Positions 37,521-50,260 of a stretch of 64,000 nucleotides of DNA are shown here, one piece after another; within the stretch, counting starts at the first letter, position 1, and the number at the start of each line of letters is the position of its first letter. Both the position numbers and the translations under genes were made by a program. The notes beneath the pieces were generated by a model, which was given only the letters and a program-made list of their open reading frames with translations, had not been told where the DNA came from and did not search any database. The stretch is from Chinchilla lanigera. Its lineage: Eukaryota; Chordata; Mammalia; Rodentia; Chinchillidae. The DNA is taken from contig NW_004955405.1 in assembly GCF_000276665.1 (NCBI RefSeq), positions 11,926,040 to 11,990,039 of the forward strand, read 5' to 3'.

Positions 37521-38839
37521 TTTAAAATACAATTTTTAAAATGTGGTTTGTGACTGTAGAGAACTATGATGATTTTCATTTGAAGGCTCAAGGAGAGAGA
37601 AGATGTGAATCCCGCGTGTAACTCTAGTTCCATAAGAAAGGCGTTGGCCAAATGGAATCTGCACAGAGACTCCTCCCAAAGCTGTGAAAAACTGAACGTT
37701 GACTTCCTCTTGCCAAGGTAGAGGGGTTCAAGGCTTGGCATGAGTGGTCTGTGATGGCAGAGCCTCCGTGGCCCCAGGATGTAGAGGACCATGTCGGTGG
37801 GGACTAGAACACTAGACCAGCCCTCAAGTTGCCGAGAGCTCTGTTTCTCTAATTGCTATGTTCTTATACAGAGTTAACCCAAGGTTGAATAATGGAGCAT
37901 GCGAACACTCCCTGCCCCTTGAAGCTCAGGTCAAGAGAACTTTCCCCTTGAGAAGCCCTTGCTTTGCAGAGCAAAGTGCTGCCACTGCCGTAGTCACTGA
38001 CACCTTGGAGTGGTCTGGCTTTATGTGTGACTCTTGGAAATATTTGCAGTTTAAATGGCTGAAGAAACAAAGAACAGTGATGTCTGATCAGAAGTTTCCT
38101 TTGAGGGAGTGACAGGTGTGTGAGTGGGGCATTTCAGGGTCAGGGAGACCTCTGTGGCTTAAGCAACATAGACTCTGCTTTCGCTTTTGTTTCTCAGTGT
38201 TTATTTTTATTTCTACTCTAAAGCTTCCCTCTCAGCTATCAAATCCTGTTATCATTTGCAATTTAATCAAGATTGAGGAAAGTTCGCTAAAGGTAGAAAA
38301 CACTTGCTGCTCGTAACTGAAATTCTAATGTAACTGAAATTCAAACTAGCAGCTGAGGATGGGTGGTAGAGGGGCGAGTGGGAGGGGGCCTTTTCCTCAA
38401 CCTTGCAAATGTATACTTTGACATGTCGGTTGCTGGAGGTAAGATGGAAAAATCTTAGCAAAAGCTCTGTGAAAAGAAGGCTGTGAGAAAGAGACCCTTT
38501 TATGTGTTTTTATCTGACCTGACCAGAGCTGCAGACCCCTGATGTCAGAATATCTTTGAGTGGAATTTGTCCCCTGGGGGATTTATCCTTTTGTTAGGAC
38601 AGGGCATCTAATAGAACAGATGCTTGTTAATCTTGTGTTAGAGCATTGTCCTGGAGGCACCAGCTCTACAGGCAGGGAGCCTTTATTTGCTGGATCCTGC
38701 TGAAGTAGTGTTGGCTGTGGAGGGAAGACAGAATCTAGAAGTGGGCTAGGAAGGATTGGGTTGCCAGGAGCATCTGAGGAGTGTGCGGGATCAGCTCTCT
38801 ACGCTGCTTCTGGAACTATTGCAGCATTCTGCACAAGTG

Positions 38840-39010
38840 CACTTGCTAATAAGGAAAGAATACGGGATTTGGCGTTAGGAATGAGTTTGACTCCCACAGC
38901 TGCCAACCACAAATTGTGTAACCTGGGACATCACTTGAACTTTCAGTATCACTCTTCTGCCCCATGTAATGGAAATAACTGCTCTGTGTACTTCACAAGT
39001 GTGTAAAAAG
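38840..39010 (+). repeat. MIR SINE relic
   Basis: GGATTTGGCGTTAGGAATGA, GTTTGACTCCCACAGCTGCC, AATTGTGTAACCTGGGACAT and CCCCATGTAATGGAAATAAC follow the sense MIR consensus. Confidence 0.65.
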
Positions 39011-39052
39011 GCACTTTGTTAAACCAGCAGGTGTTCTTCTGGCTCAGTTTCT

Positions 39053-39143
39053 CTTTTTTTTTTTTTTCCAGTACTGGGAATCAAACTCAGGACCTTGCGC
39101 TTGCCAGGCAGGCGCTGTGCCACTGAGCTAAATCCCCAGCCCC
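39053..39143 (-). mobile_element. ID SINE with perfect 15-bp TSD
   Basis: Poly-T, CCAGTACTGGGAATCAAACT, GACCTTGCGCTTGCCAGGCA and GAGCTAAATCCCCAGCCCC. TCTGGCTCAGTTTCT flanks it at 39038-39052 and 39144-39158. Confidence 0.95.
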
Positions 39144-40094
39144 TCTGGCTCAGTTTCTTTATTAATGTGCTAGCATCATTGATAAATTCTGTTGTTCAGT
39201 GTTAGTTTCAGACATGAAAACATTTGGTTGTTTATACAAGCACCAAATACATATTTCTCCACTTTTTGGGTTTTTAAAGTGTATTATTCTGCTCTCCTCT
39301 TGTGGGTTTGGAAGGTTTATAACTAGTTGGAGTACTATATAAGATAAAGAGGATCTAAATGAAAGCACAAGGGGTTCTCTTCTAAGAACAGCACGTTTAG
39401 CACGTAACTTTTCGTTACGTTTGTGCATTTCAAGCATAGAAGTGAGAGCGCCCGGGAGAGCTCTTCCGAGCTCTCTTTGCCTACTTCTTGCTTCGTGCGT
39501 GCATGCTGGATATGTGGGTAATGGAATTCTGGGTGTGGAATGATACATGTGATTATGTAAAGACATGTACTACCAATATACTGTGCAAGGTCAAGCGTGT
39601 AGGAAATGGGGTAGAGAAAATATATCACTCATTTACTCACTCAGACACTTATAATGTAGGTTTATTAAATGTAAGCCCATTTCTTGGAAAAAGTAAAATA
39701 AGTCAGGTACTTCAGTTCTCCTAGAAGTTTGTAGGCTCTGCTTTAATCCAATAGGTGAATACAGAATGACCCTCAGAAAGGGGCTATGTAATTATTTTAG
39801 AGGATGCAGTGGGTTTGGGAGCTTGGAAGCCAAAGGACCCTTCACCAGGGAAACTGGAGGAGTACATTACTATTTCCTCGAATTCCTTGGAAAAGAAGGC
39901 TTTCTCCTTAACAAATATGTGACCTGTACAAGAGCTTCTTCCGGTGCCTAACACCAAACATAAGACTGTCTCATGGAGTATTTTTGTGACTGACCACACG
40001 GGACTACTTTATTGTGTATCTCGGTTGAGAGCGGTGTACTACCAGTAGTGACCTGAAGATGGCAGCATTGGGCGACCTATCTTTCCCACGCACT

Positions 40095-40120
40095 CGCCGC
40101 CCCCCCCGCCCCCGCCCCCG
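40095..40120 (-). promoter_or_regulatory. GC-box and potential G-quadruplex
   Basis: The + strand has runs of 8, 5 and 5 C separated by single G bases, giving overlapping CCGCCCC GC boxes (Sp/KLF type). The minus strand therefore has G-runs of 5, 5 and 8, enough for a four-stack quadruplex motif if the longest run splits. AAGATGGC, a YY1-type core, lies at 40056-40063. Function is inferred. Confidence 0.45.
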
Positions 40121-41412
40121 CTCTGCTCCACAGCCCTGTTTGGATTTCGGTGTCACTCAGACTTTCTTCTGCTTAATGAGTGTATAAATGTAAACGACTC
40201 TGCTTTTCTTCTGTGGGAGAGGTCTGATCTATCATTCCTGTTTTGGTTTTCAGTTAATGACTGTGTGTAATTATACTCAAATAGAATATTTATAAATAAT
40301 TACATATTATTAGTGGCATGTAAAATTTAGAATTCATGAACATTAGTGTTGATGAAAGATACCCTTCAATTTGTGAGGCGTTAGTCTTCGTATTCTTGTT
40401 TGTTTCTGTTTAAAGGACATTAGTGGCCAAGAACTGGCAATTCTGTTTGGGAGTGAGTAACACTCAGGACTCCCCCCTCCCCCAACTTTTTCTTTTTTAA
40501 TAATAGGTAGGGTATTTGTTTGGCAAATCTCTAGGGGATGTATTATAGATCCGCATCTGGAGAGTTCTCTGAGGAAAGCAAATGTTATTTTCTTAAAATT
40601 TCAAGAAGCAATTAGTTGTCCTTGAACTGTGCAAGGTCTTCAGAGGGTCGTCCAGTTCAACTCCAAACCAGACAGTCGAAAGGTGGCGTCACTCCCTCCT
40701 CCCGATTAGTGAGCTAATTGGATCTTTAGCAGTGTCTGTAATTCAGATATTGCCAGTAGGTAAGTTTCAAGGGCAATATCCCATTTCTCATTTTCTGTCC
40801 CCCACAATGAAGCCGCAAACAGAAAACTGCCTTAGAGCAAAAGGTCTAATTCTCAGCGGCCAGCGGTCTGCAGAAGCAGCATCTAGCGGCTCCCTTTCCT
40901 TGATGGGTTCAGGAAGCCAAAGCGAAAGGTAGATGGGGCACAAGCAGATGGAGCTGAGGGCCGAGTTTCTGGAAGGGCTCCAGGTGAGAAGAGAGCCAGA
41001 GAGCGTTCCGAGTCCTGGGAAGAGGCGCGCGGAGACTCTCCCCTCTGAGGTCGCCTCATTCTAGAAGCACGTCCCTGGATAGGGAACTTACTTTTGAGTC
41101 TTGGGTCAGATTGATGTGAACCTTTTATTTCCCCCCCATAAAATAGGCTGAGGGACCGTATCCACACGAAGGGTGCAAGTGGCACTTCAGATTTTCTCAG
41201 AGGCTCTCTCAGCCTGTTTTGATTTAGATCATAACCATGACCATGCATTATGTATACATTGATGGAGCACAAGGAAATTTAAAAATGCACTTAATAGCTG
41301 ACCTAAATGCTCCCATAGCTGGCTCCGTGTGTGGGTTTTGGAAGCTTTTGAATATGACAGCATATGTTTTTAAAAAACAAACTCTTCTGCGTTCAGTGTT
41401 AAGACTCCAAGG

Positions 41413-41426
41413 ACGTCACGTGACGT
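41413..41426. promoter_or_regulatory. Perfect 14-bp palindrome: E-box with CRE half-sites
   Basis: ACGTCACGTGACGT reads the same on both strands. Its core GTCACGTGAC (41415-41424) equals the palindromic CLEAR motif bound by TFEB/TFE3-type factors, and the CACGTG E-box also suits USF or CLOCK:BMAL1. The outer TGACGT half-sites fit CREB/ATF. Three CpGs survive in 14 bp of an otherwise CpG-poor intron. Binding is inferred. Confidence 0.45.
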
Positions 41427-41974
41427 ACTATAATGTGATAGAGACTAGGGAAGTCAGCCAAAAGCATGCTAAGATGGTGCCACAAGATTCTGGTTTTCCT
41501 GTGTTTTAGATTTTTATTTCCCCATTATTTGGTTGTAAAGAAAAATTGTGCATCTACTAATTTAGAATCTAGAAACCTTAAATATGACAAACGTTGATGT
41601 TGATCTGTTTCAAACATTGAGTTCTGCATCTCCTAAATGTTGCCATCTGGACCGGTTCTTGGTAAATCACTTCCTCTTCCTGGACTTGCATTTTCCCTTT
41701 GGTAAAAGAGAAGGGCTGAGGTTCCAAGATCGTCTTCCCAAGACTGTATGATTTCGTCTCTTCCTCGTGCCCTGGCTGCGCACAGCTGTTTGGGAGGACA
41801 GATTTAAAGGCTGTGTTTTACCTCTCAAACAGACGTTCACATCTCTTAGCAATGTTCTTTTCATGAGACCTCTGTGAGTTTTACTGCTCTCAGTACCTTG
41901 GCATCCTTGGGCCAAGGCGTGTTCCTGTTCATTTGTCACCTTTGACCGCCATTGTCTTCTGTCTGCTTCATCAG

Positions 41975-42155
41975 CTTCTACAATCCCTCCCTGTCTCTGT
42001 CTCCTTTTCTTCCACCCGTCGTCTCTCCCTCCTTCCTTCCTTTATCTGTTTATTCCCTCCTGCTCTCTCCTTCCCTCCCTCCATGTTTCCTCCTTTCTGT
42101 CTGTGTCTCTCCCTCCCTTCCTCCTTCCCTCCCTTTCCTCCTTTCTTCCTTTCTC
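41975..42155 (+). repeat. Long polypyrimidine tract
   Basis: About 180 bp of strongly C/T-biased sequence built on CCTTCCTTCC, TCCCTCC and TCTGTCTC units. The neighbouring CAGCTTCCCATCTGCTGAGA at 42181 may be a worn antisense B1. Confidence 0.85.
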
Positions 42156-42944
42156 TGACAAAGTCTGTTCCTCTTGCCTCAGCTTCCCATCTGCTGAGAT
42201 TCCAGCTTTGCACCATCATACCCAGCCACAGTCTATTCTTCACAGCACTATGATCTCTTAAAAGCCAATTCAGAACATGTCTTTCTCATGCCTCAGACTT
42301 TCCAGTGTCTTACCGCTGCCCCTAGAAATGCAATTTAATTCCTGTCACGGAGCCTTTATGCTTGCTATTCCCTCTGATGGGAACTGTTTTTCCTATGTCT
42401 TTGCACAACTGCCTCCTTTTTTTTTAACTGCATGAAAAAGTTGCCTTTAAAATATTGTTATGAGCCCATGCTCGCAGCACATGATGTCTACATTCCCCGC
42501 GGGGAGTTGGTGCGCGCACAGGGACATCTTCATTCCGTCTTCATCCCCTTTCCTTGCCTTTCTCCCGCCCTGCTCCTTCTCCAGACCCCCTTCCCCTGTG
42601 AGGAAGACCTCTCTCCCTACTTCCTATTATCTATATTTATTCTGCTCTTTAACAGGTTGCAGCTTAAATATTAGCCCTTCTGAGGGGACTTTTCTCTGTC
42701 TAAAATAGTCATGTCTTTTGCTTAATATTTGAGACATTATATGGTTTTATTCCTTGCACATATGGGACAACTTCCCACTGCCTGAAATTATCCTGTCCAT
42801 TGATGTTTATTGTTATTGTTGCCTGTTTCATCCTGGAGCTTGTACCTTCATAGGATCAGGGGATGTTTTGCTTTTTTTTTTTTTGCATATCCTTAGCATC
42901 TAGAATAGAGTCTGACACAAAATAGTTGTTCAAGAAGTGTTTAT

Positions 42945-43030
42945 AGCTGGGGATGCAGCTCAATGGCACAGCGCCTGCCTGGTAAGTCATGAGTTCGATT
43001 CCCAGTACCAAAAAAAAAAAAAATAAAAGA
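42945..43030 (+). mobile_element. ID SINE with internal deletion
   Basis: AGCTGGGGATGCAGCTCAAT, GCGCCTGCCTGGTAAG, then GAGTTCGATTCCCAGTACC and an A-tail. The AAGGTCC segment usually before the B box is missing. GAAGTGTTTATA and GAAGTGTTTGTA flank it. Confidence 0.92.
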
Positions 43031-43040
43031 AGTGTTTGTA

Positions 43041-43172
43041 CAGCCAGGTGTAGTGGTGCATGCCTGTAATCCACAAGAGGCTGAGGCAGGAGGATCACTT
43101 TGAGTTTGAGGCCAGCCTGGACTATACAGTGAGTTCAAAGCCAGTCTGCACTACTGTCTCAAAAAACAAAAA
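43041..43172 (+). repeat. B1-type SINE
   Basis: CAGCCAGGTGTAGTGGTGCA, CTGTAATCC, GGCTGAGGCAGGAGGATCAC, GAGGCCAGCCTGGACTATAC and CTGTCTCAAAAAACAAAAAG: a complete sense B1 directly after the ID. Confidence 0.93.
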
Positions 43173-43420
43173 GAAGGAAGAGTTTGTAGAGTAAGTGAAG
43201 TAATGAATCAGTGGTTGGATGTCATAGTCAGGAAACTATAGCACAGAGAGTACATTGTAATATAGCTAAGAAGCAGGGCGCAGACAAAAATTCAGGCCTT
43301 TGGTGTAATTTTTCTTCCTGGTCGTGCAGACACATACAGGTCATCTTATTCATTCACCCTTTTAGTTCTCTACCAAGTACTCATTGAGCCTTTATTGCGT
43401 TTCAAACAATATTACAAATC

Positions 43421-43612
43421 AGTTATTCTCACCCAGGTGTGAGATTGCTTCTTGGGGCCATTTTAGATTGCTAAAAAGGAAATGGGGGGCGCTCCCAGCA
43501 CCTAGGGAGTAGCAGTCAGAGATGCTGCTAAACATCTATAACATACAGGACAACCTCCCACTGCAAAGAACTAAGTAACTTAAAAAGTCTCTAATGTTGA
43601 AGTTGAGACACT
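43421..43612 (-). mobile_element. hAT-Charlie-type fossil
   Basis: The reverse complement includes TTCTTTGCAGTGGGAGGTTG, TCCTGTATGTTATAGATG and TTTAGCAGCATCTCTGACTG, the same family as 5299-5516 in opposite orientation. Confidence 0.6.
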
Positions 43613-44360
43613 TGGTTTTAAAAGAACAGAAAGAGACCCTTGCTGTCATGATGTGAAGAGCCTAGAGTGGGAGACCAGTGATAAACAGCGTCTACCATGC
43701 ATAGAGAAATTGCATGCTGCATCAGACAGTGGTGTGCTGGAAAAGCTTAGACATGTGGAAGAAAGTAGGAAAAGGGCTGGTAGGTGACGTGGCCTGTGAA
43801 GTTGGTAGGATGGGCTCTAATGTCAGCCTCCTTGGGAGGTGAATCACGAAAGGGAATGTTGCCTCTAGAGGTGAGCTTCATGACCTGGAAATGACCAGTC
43901 CTTCGGGGCCAGCTCCGTGGTGCAGAGTGTTGTACTGCTCTTCTTCAGGAATCATTCTTACATTAAAAAATGAATAAAATTCTTCGGAACCAAGGGACAT
44001 CTTAACCTCCAAATAAAAATAGAACAAACTGCCAAGGGCTAGGAATAATAATTATTTTCTGCCCCTTTTTAGGAGTGTTGAAGTTCTCCTCTTTCTTGAC
44101 ACTTCAGGGCTGTATCACCACTAATGCAGGACAGTGTTAATTTGATGCAGGTTTTATTGCTCACTGTCAACTTCTCACTTTTCTCTTTGAGCAAAAATAG
44201 TGCGGCTTCAGCCCTTCTCAGTGGCATGGTGAGTTTTGTTGGTTGTGCAGAGATTTCTCTGTCTAGGTTGATTTCTTAAATCCAGCAGAAGCAATTGCAG
44301 ATTTTAATATCCTGGGGAAGCTGCAGTAGTTGAGCTGACAAAATTCAGGCCAGTATAGAT

Positions 44361-44406
44361 CCATGCACGCATGCATGCATACATACATAAGTCCACACAT
44401 ACATAA
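44361..44406 (+). repeat. (CATG/CATA)n simple repeat
   Basis: CATGCACGCATGCATGCATA followed by CATACATAAG units. Confidence 0.8.
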
Positions 44407-44974
44407 GCATCTGGATACAGACATATACATTTAAAATTGTACCAAAATTACTAAAATTATTGTTTTGATAATTTTATGTATGTATACTTACTTTCTTGGT
44501 CTTTTTGCTTACCACTATTCTTTTTTTAAAGCAAATGATGTAGTACAGCTACTTAGTGAGTACAATAAATTAAAATCCTACCCCAAACACTCTTATTCAA
44601 TTACTCGAAAACTTCCTCTTTGGATTCTTTTGTGTCCTTTCCTGACTATCTCACCGTGCACGCTCCATACACTCTCCTACACCGGCTTGTGCACAGTATT
44701 CAACACCAGACTAGCAGGACGCTCACCAACATCCAGACACCCTCAAGCTCAGGGAGGACTATTGATGACTCTCCTGTATGTTGTGCTGAGTCACAGAGCC
44801 AGACTCAGGGAGCTGCGTATGGGATGCCTCTATTCATCTGATGTCCTAAAGAGGCAAAATGACAGAGATGAGGTCAGAAAAGTGTTGCTAGGGACCAGAG
44901 GTTAGTGGAGAAGTTAACATAAAGGGGCATGACAGATTGGGGGGTGATACTGTTTACAATTCTTTACCAAACAT

Positions 44975-45020
44975 TGGCGCCTGGTAGGTACTCAGCAAAT
45001 GTTTGTCAAATGAATAAACA
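44975..45020 (+). repeat. L2 3'-end fragment
   Basis: GGCGCCTGGTAGGTACTCAG and CAAATGTTTGTCAAATGAAT match the conserved L2 3' terminus. Confidence 0.6.
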
Positions 45021-45414
45021 AATTATAAAAATTATTGAGATGACTGAATTTCACCTTACGTTTCCACATTTGCATGAACTTATTTATGTCACTGAAACAT
45101 AATTTGTTAAGTATAGTGGGATGTTCTTACAGTGTTATCATTGTAACACACTCATGCATTTCTAAATCTGTGCTTTTTACTTATTTTTTTTTTTTTTTGC
45201 AGGGGATAGGGTTTGATCCGTAGGATTTGTGAAGCCAGGAACCATAAAATTTTCAGCAGTTAATACTTTTCTCGTATACCTTAAACTTAGGCAAGGATTA
45301 CTAAGTAAGAGAACAGGTTTCAAAGAATATCTTGATTTAAAAACCTTTAAGTTGATAATGTTGAACGGGTTATGCACAGAGTAACATCGTATCTTGGGTA
45401 TCATTTTATTATAA

Positions 45415-45570
<156 letters not shown>

Positions 45571-46504
45571 TGAAGCTGTGAATGAAAATATCCTTCCTGA
45601 GCAGGCTGGTTCAGGGTCATGGAAAATATTGATTTCTTTGTGCAGGCATTTCTTCTCACACATGCCCCATACATATTTCATAGGGAGGACTTGGCACCTC
45701 GGATGTGGGTGCTGACCTAACTTTTTGCACTTCTGAAAATGGGTCGTGCCTTCCCGGGTTTGTCGTGTGACTCCAGTGGATGAGCAGCCATGTGCACAAA
45801 TCAACAGGAATGACAAATGTGTGCTCTGAGTTGGGGAACAAATGCGCGCCCTAAATTTAGTGCTGAATTGGGGCAAGAAGCCGGCAGCGAGCCTACTGAT
45901 GGGATGGTTGGGACGGCGTGGATACTTTTCATTTCTGTCACCCTCATAGCTCCCGTCAGTTTCCCAGCAACTACCTCCTACAGGGGAGCTTGAGGTTGTT
46001 TCAGCTTCTTCAAAACTGATGCACATCAAACCAGTTGTGAACATACACAATCTGAAAAAGCAAGCTAAATAAGTGTATTGTCAAAGAGGTATCTAATATA
46101 TCTGTAAGTCCTACCTAGAGAATGCTATTTTTTTTTTTTTTTTTGCTTTAAAATATAGTAAAATGACCATTTATTCAGAACTAGTGAGTCCTGGTACCTT
46201 TAATAATTTTAATATTCTGGAAATTTAAGAATTATTATCTATATACCACTGGGGAATGGCAAATTCCCAATGAATTTAGAATGCAATGTGAGAATCAATC
46301 TGGAAATGGCACTGAAAATAATTTAATCTTTTTTGATTAGTTAGAATATGATCAGGATTATAGACTGTTCTAGGGTCTTTGTTTTGAGACATGATTATCC
46401 TTATATAATTGGTAAGCATATTGTGATTGGAACTTTCTCATTGTTTGTATTCTTGAAAGATGCAATTTCACTGTCATTTTATCACTTGTTTTATGACTCC
46501 ATTT

Positions 46505-46620
46505 ATTCATTTGTTCATCCTTTGAAAATTTGAGCACTTCAAATGTGCCATGCACTGTGCCAGGCACTGGGGATGAAAAGGGCAATGCCAATGCCGAAGA
46601 ATAAGAGTGAAACAACAAAG
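46505..46620 (-). repeat. L2 fragment
   Basis: CATTTGTTCATCCTTTG, then GTGCCATGCACTGTGCCAGG and CACTGGGGATGAAAAGGGC match the reverse complement of the L2 3' end. Confidence 0.55.
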
Positions 46621-46639
46621 CAATCCTAATAAACTCTTA

Positions 46640-46830
46640 AATAGACCTTAGAATTTTTGGTGCTTTAGACATAATAGCCCATGTAATCTTCACATCAACC
46701 CAATGAGATGAGTGATATTTTTATCACAGATGAGAAAACTGAGGCATAAATATGTTAAAGAACTTGTCCAAGGGCACCCAGTTAATAAATCTTGGAGCTG
46801 GGCCCAAATCTGGGCAGTCTAGGCCCTAGG
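46640..46830 (-). repeat. MIR SINE relic
   Basis: AATCTTCACATCAACCCAAT, CACAGATGAGAAAACTGAGG and AACTTGTCCAAGGGCACCCA match the antisense MIR core well. Confidence 0.75.
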
Positions 46831-48506
46831 ACCTGACCACTAGGATCTTCACCACTAGGCTGTATGGCCTCAGAACCTTCTATCCAGAGAGCTGATGTCT
46901 TATGTAAGCGATAAACACCTAACCAGCTAATAGGAAAAGTCTGACAAATGTGCCTGGCACATGTTCGGCTGTGCCTCATCTTTCTGACGAGGACCCTGCT
47001 GCCCAAGCTGGTTCTTGAGGGACCAGAAGAGTAGATAAGAAGGAATGGGATGCATAGCTCAGTGGACAGCAGTGTGTGCCTCCTGAACACTGGTCAAAGC
47101 CTGGAATGAGCTGAGGCTCAGGATGGCTGGAGTGGAGAACAATGGTCAACGTAACAGAAGCCTGGTGTAATGTGGTACATTTTTAAAAAATAAATCTGCA
47201 GCAAAAAATGCACTTGGGTTTATTCTCCATGAAGCCCACAGTAATAGCATGATGTCATATCCCCATAAGGCCACGCACTCTGCGGAGTGCTTCTTGATTT
47301 CCCTGAAAGGGGGTTGGTCAGAAGGCCATGTAGCTCCTGAGCGACATCTATTTACATTCTCCTCAGGTGGTTTATACATTATACCAGGAACAAAGGGAAC
47401 AAATCTCTCTCAGGGCCCCCAACTTTTGACAGGGTCTTCTGGGCTGGTTAATGAGGCATGTGCAGGCAGCAGTGGGGTGAATCTGTTGTTTCTGCTCCTA
47501 TTGCTGTAGAAAGAATTGTCTAGAAATGGAAATCAGCCAGAAATATGTACACCGAAGGGCACTGTCCGCGGTGCGTCCTCTGGTTCTGGTCCATCACCTC
47601 CCATCATTAGCATTCTTCCGTTCTCCCGTTCCACCACTCCAACTTCCTTATGATCGCGCCTTTGGATCATTTTACCAGTTTAGAAACTCATTCTATGAGA
47701 AATATCTTCTGATTGTTTGCGGAGAATATGTAACATGAGACACTTTCCGTAGCACTGCCCTCTGCCCCTTGCCTGCCCAGAGCCCTCTGGCAGCAATTCT
47801 GAATTAGCTTCTAATTTTTACTTGAATGAATAAGCAATGGCTCTGAATGGGATAACTAATAACATTATCATAATTCCTTTGTAAATACACTTGCAGTTTT
47901 GAATGCAGTTACCTTTTATGGTAAAATATTTTATGCTATTCCTGCGGCTGCTCAAATGTAGGGCCCAGCTAAGTTGCTGAGGGTTTTGGTGTAGCCTTTA
48001 TAACTTTCACAGAAGTATCCATGATTCTTCTTCTCTCCTGGAATAGAGCACATTCTGAAGTTTGTGTTGTAAGAGGTTAAATTTTCCTGAGGCGCAGATG
48101 TTGCTCTTCAGGGTGGGCCATGTGCTTCCCAGGGGGTGTTTTTGGAGGATAACTTTTGTATTGCCCTATTTTTGGACAATACTTGTTTTTACCTTTGAAG
48201 ACAAAAGCAAAGTAAATATGGAAACTCTTACAAAAGCTAACATAAAATTGATATCCATAAAGATTATAGTTTCTCCCACCCTCAACAATGGTCTCTTTTT
48301 TGTTTTCATCCCTCTTATCACTGAGAGAGCCGTCAATCATGAGGTATATCGTCTGGAAAACTGACGTTGAAAACATTGAAAGTAGGGTAATTGATGGCCA
48401 TTTACCCACAGTCTAGCGTATTTCTTTCTTTTTCACACCTTAATTCTCTATACCGTACAGTTGTTCTAACCATATAAATCTATCAATTTTTCATCTATAT
48501 TTTCTT

Positions 48507-48618
48507 TTTTTTTGTTTTTTGTTTTTTGTTTTTTGTTTTTCTCCGGTACCGGGAACCGAACTCATGACCTTGCGCTTGCCAGGCAGGCGCTTTGCCGGTG
48601 AGCTAAATCCCCAGCCCC
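48507..48618 (-). mobile_element. ID SINE with perfect 18-bp TSD
   Basis: A (GTTTTTT)n head, CCGGTACCGGGAACCGAACT, GACCTTGCGCTTGCCAGGCA and GAGCTAAATCCCCAGCCCC. TTTCATCTATATTTTCTT is identical at 48489-48506 and 48619-48636. Its body is among the least diverged IDs in the window. Confidence 0.96.
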
Positions 48619-50054
48619 TTTCATCTATATTTTCTTGATCATTCATTGATTTTTTTCCACCAAACACAAAATTCATGGCCCAAGATTTCAAGGAATGTGG
48701 AGTCCAGTTCTAAGAAGGGGGTTTATATGGATCTTTTTTGAACCCGCTTCGTTTAGAGAAACAACAGTGAAATTTGTTCTCATAAGATGGTAAGGAAATG
48801 ATTGCTAGTCAATGAATTATCAGTCTCAAATTTTTCTCCCATTCAAAAGCAAAAAGCAATTCTGCTTCTTTTTCACAGGTGAAGTAAAGTCTTGTTCCTT
48901 ATTTCTGTCAAGCCAGGGATTAGATTTTTTTTTTTTGTAAGTGGTCTTAGCAGTATTTGCTGGAATAATATATATAAATATATCTGTTTTGCCTTTTAGG
49001 TTTTGATGAGGCTGGGGCTCTAACCAAATTTAATGATTAGTTTTTGGCTTTAGTTTTAGGATGTCCTTGCACAATGAATTTATTGTATTGCCCTTATACA
49101 ACTACTAATCAGCATTCTCAGAACAGCTTTCTATTTATTACCAGCATTTGTATTTACTACCCCTCCAGTGGTGCTGGGAGGTGGTCAGAATTACTGCCTG
49201 GCAGTGTAGAAGAGCCTCAAGAGGCTTGCAATTTCTCTGAGGCCATCTAGGAGGTCAACAGTGCTGCTAGAGTCAGGATGCATTGCTTCTGAGCCCCACA
49301 CATTTGCTCAGGTAGCTTAGGCCTCTCTTCACTTCCCTTTCACAAAGCCACCACTGCTAGTAATGATAGGGCAAGTGCTGGAGGACCGGCGGCTGGGCTG
49401 TGTTTTCAGCCTTAAGAGGCATTGCTTGAAGGGGGCTGTTTTCTTGCCATGCATCTTATTCAAACTGGTCAGAACTTGGCATCACCAATTGAAAAATAAG
49501 TGTGCTGCTTCACTGCCCCATTTAGCAATTGGAATATTGATGTACAAGGCTGAGTGTGTGAGAGAGGTTCAAAAAGCATTGCACACTTGCACAGGTAACG
49601 CGCATACACATACACTGCTGCAGAAATGTGTTGTTCTGATGTGGGAAGAGATGATCATGCTGTGAGTGTAGGAGTGTTTGCAAATTCTTATTCGGAATCT
49701 AGGTCCCAAACTACCCAGAAACCTGACTTCACACTTAAGTTTTCCTTTCCAACTTTAACCAGTCCTGATATAGAGAGTGAGGATCACAGGGTTGACATCC
49801 AGAGCAGTTGAGATAATAACTCTGTGTCATCGCAAAGGCAGGTGTTTGGGAGGCAAGGGAACTTCAAGCTGATGAGGCAGGGTAGGTACTGTTGCAGGCT
49901 GGTACCTGGAAGCCTTATACCTGGGGCTGTGCTCTCCCTCCGAGGGCCTGAGACTCCTGTGAGGAAAGGCCTGCATACTTGGTAAAATATCTGGCTGGAC
50001 ACAGTGTACACTAAACTTCCTCTCTGAACTGAATTAACAAGGGAAACTAACTCC

Positions 50055-50260
50055 GATGAGTGCTTCTCATGCACTACTTACTTTAATTCTGACTGCAATC
50101 CTCGGTGATAGATGGCATTCGTTTTCCCAATTTCCAGGTGAATACTAGGATAGGCTTGTAGAGGCAAGTAACTGGCCCGAAGTCACAGAGTGAGGAAGGG
50201 CTGGAGCCAGATTTAAGCTGCCATTCTTTATCTTAAAGACCTGTAGTCTTAATGACCTTA
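50055..50260 (-). repeat. MIR SINE relic
   Basis: GAGTGCTTCTCATGCACTAC, GGCAAGTAACTGGCCCGAAG and TCACAGAGTGAGGAAGGGCT follow the antisense MIR order. Confidence 0.65.

Noticed and set aside
40883..41272. 129-residue minus-strand open frame in the CpG-containing interval
   Set aside because: The location is intriguing, but the protein is basic and low-complexity with no recognisable domain; openness is explained by higher GC.
45181..45225. Poly-T followed by GCAGGGGATAGGGTTTGATC as an ID SINE
   Set aside because: Only a short, weak similarity; the rest of the element is absent.
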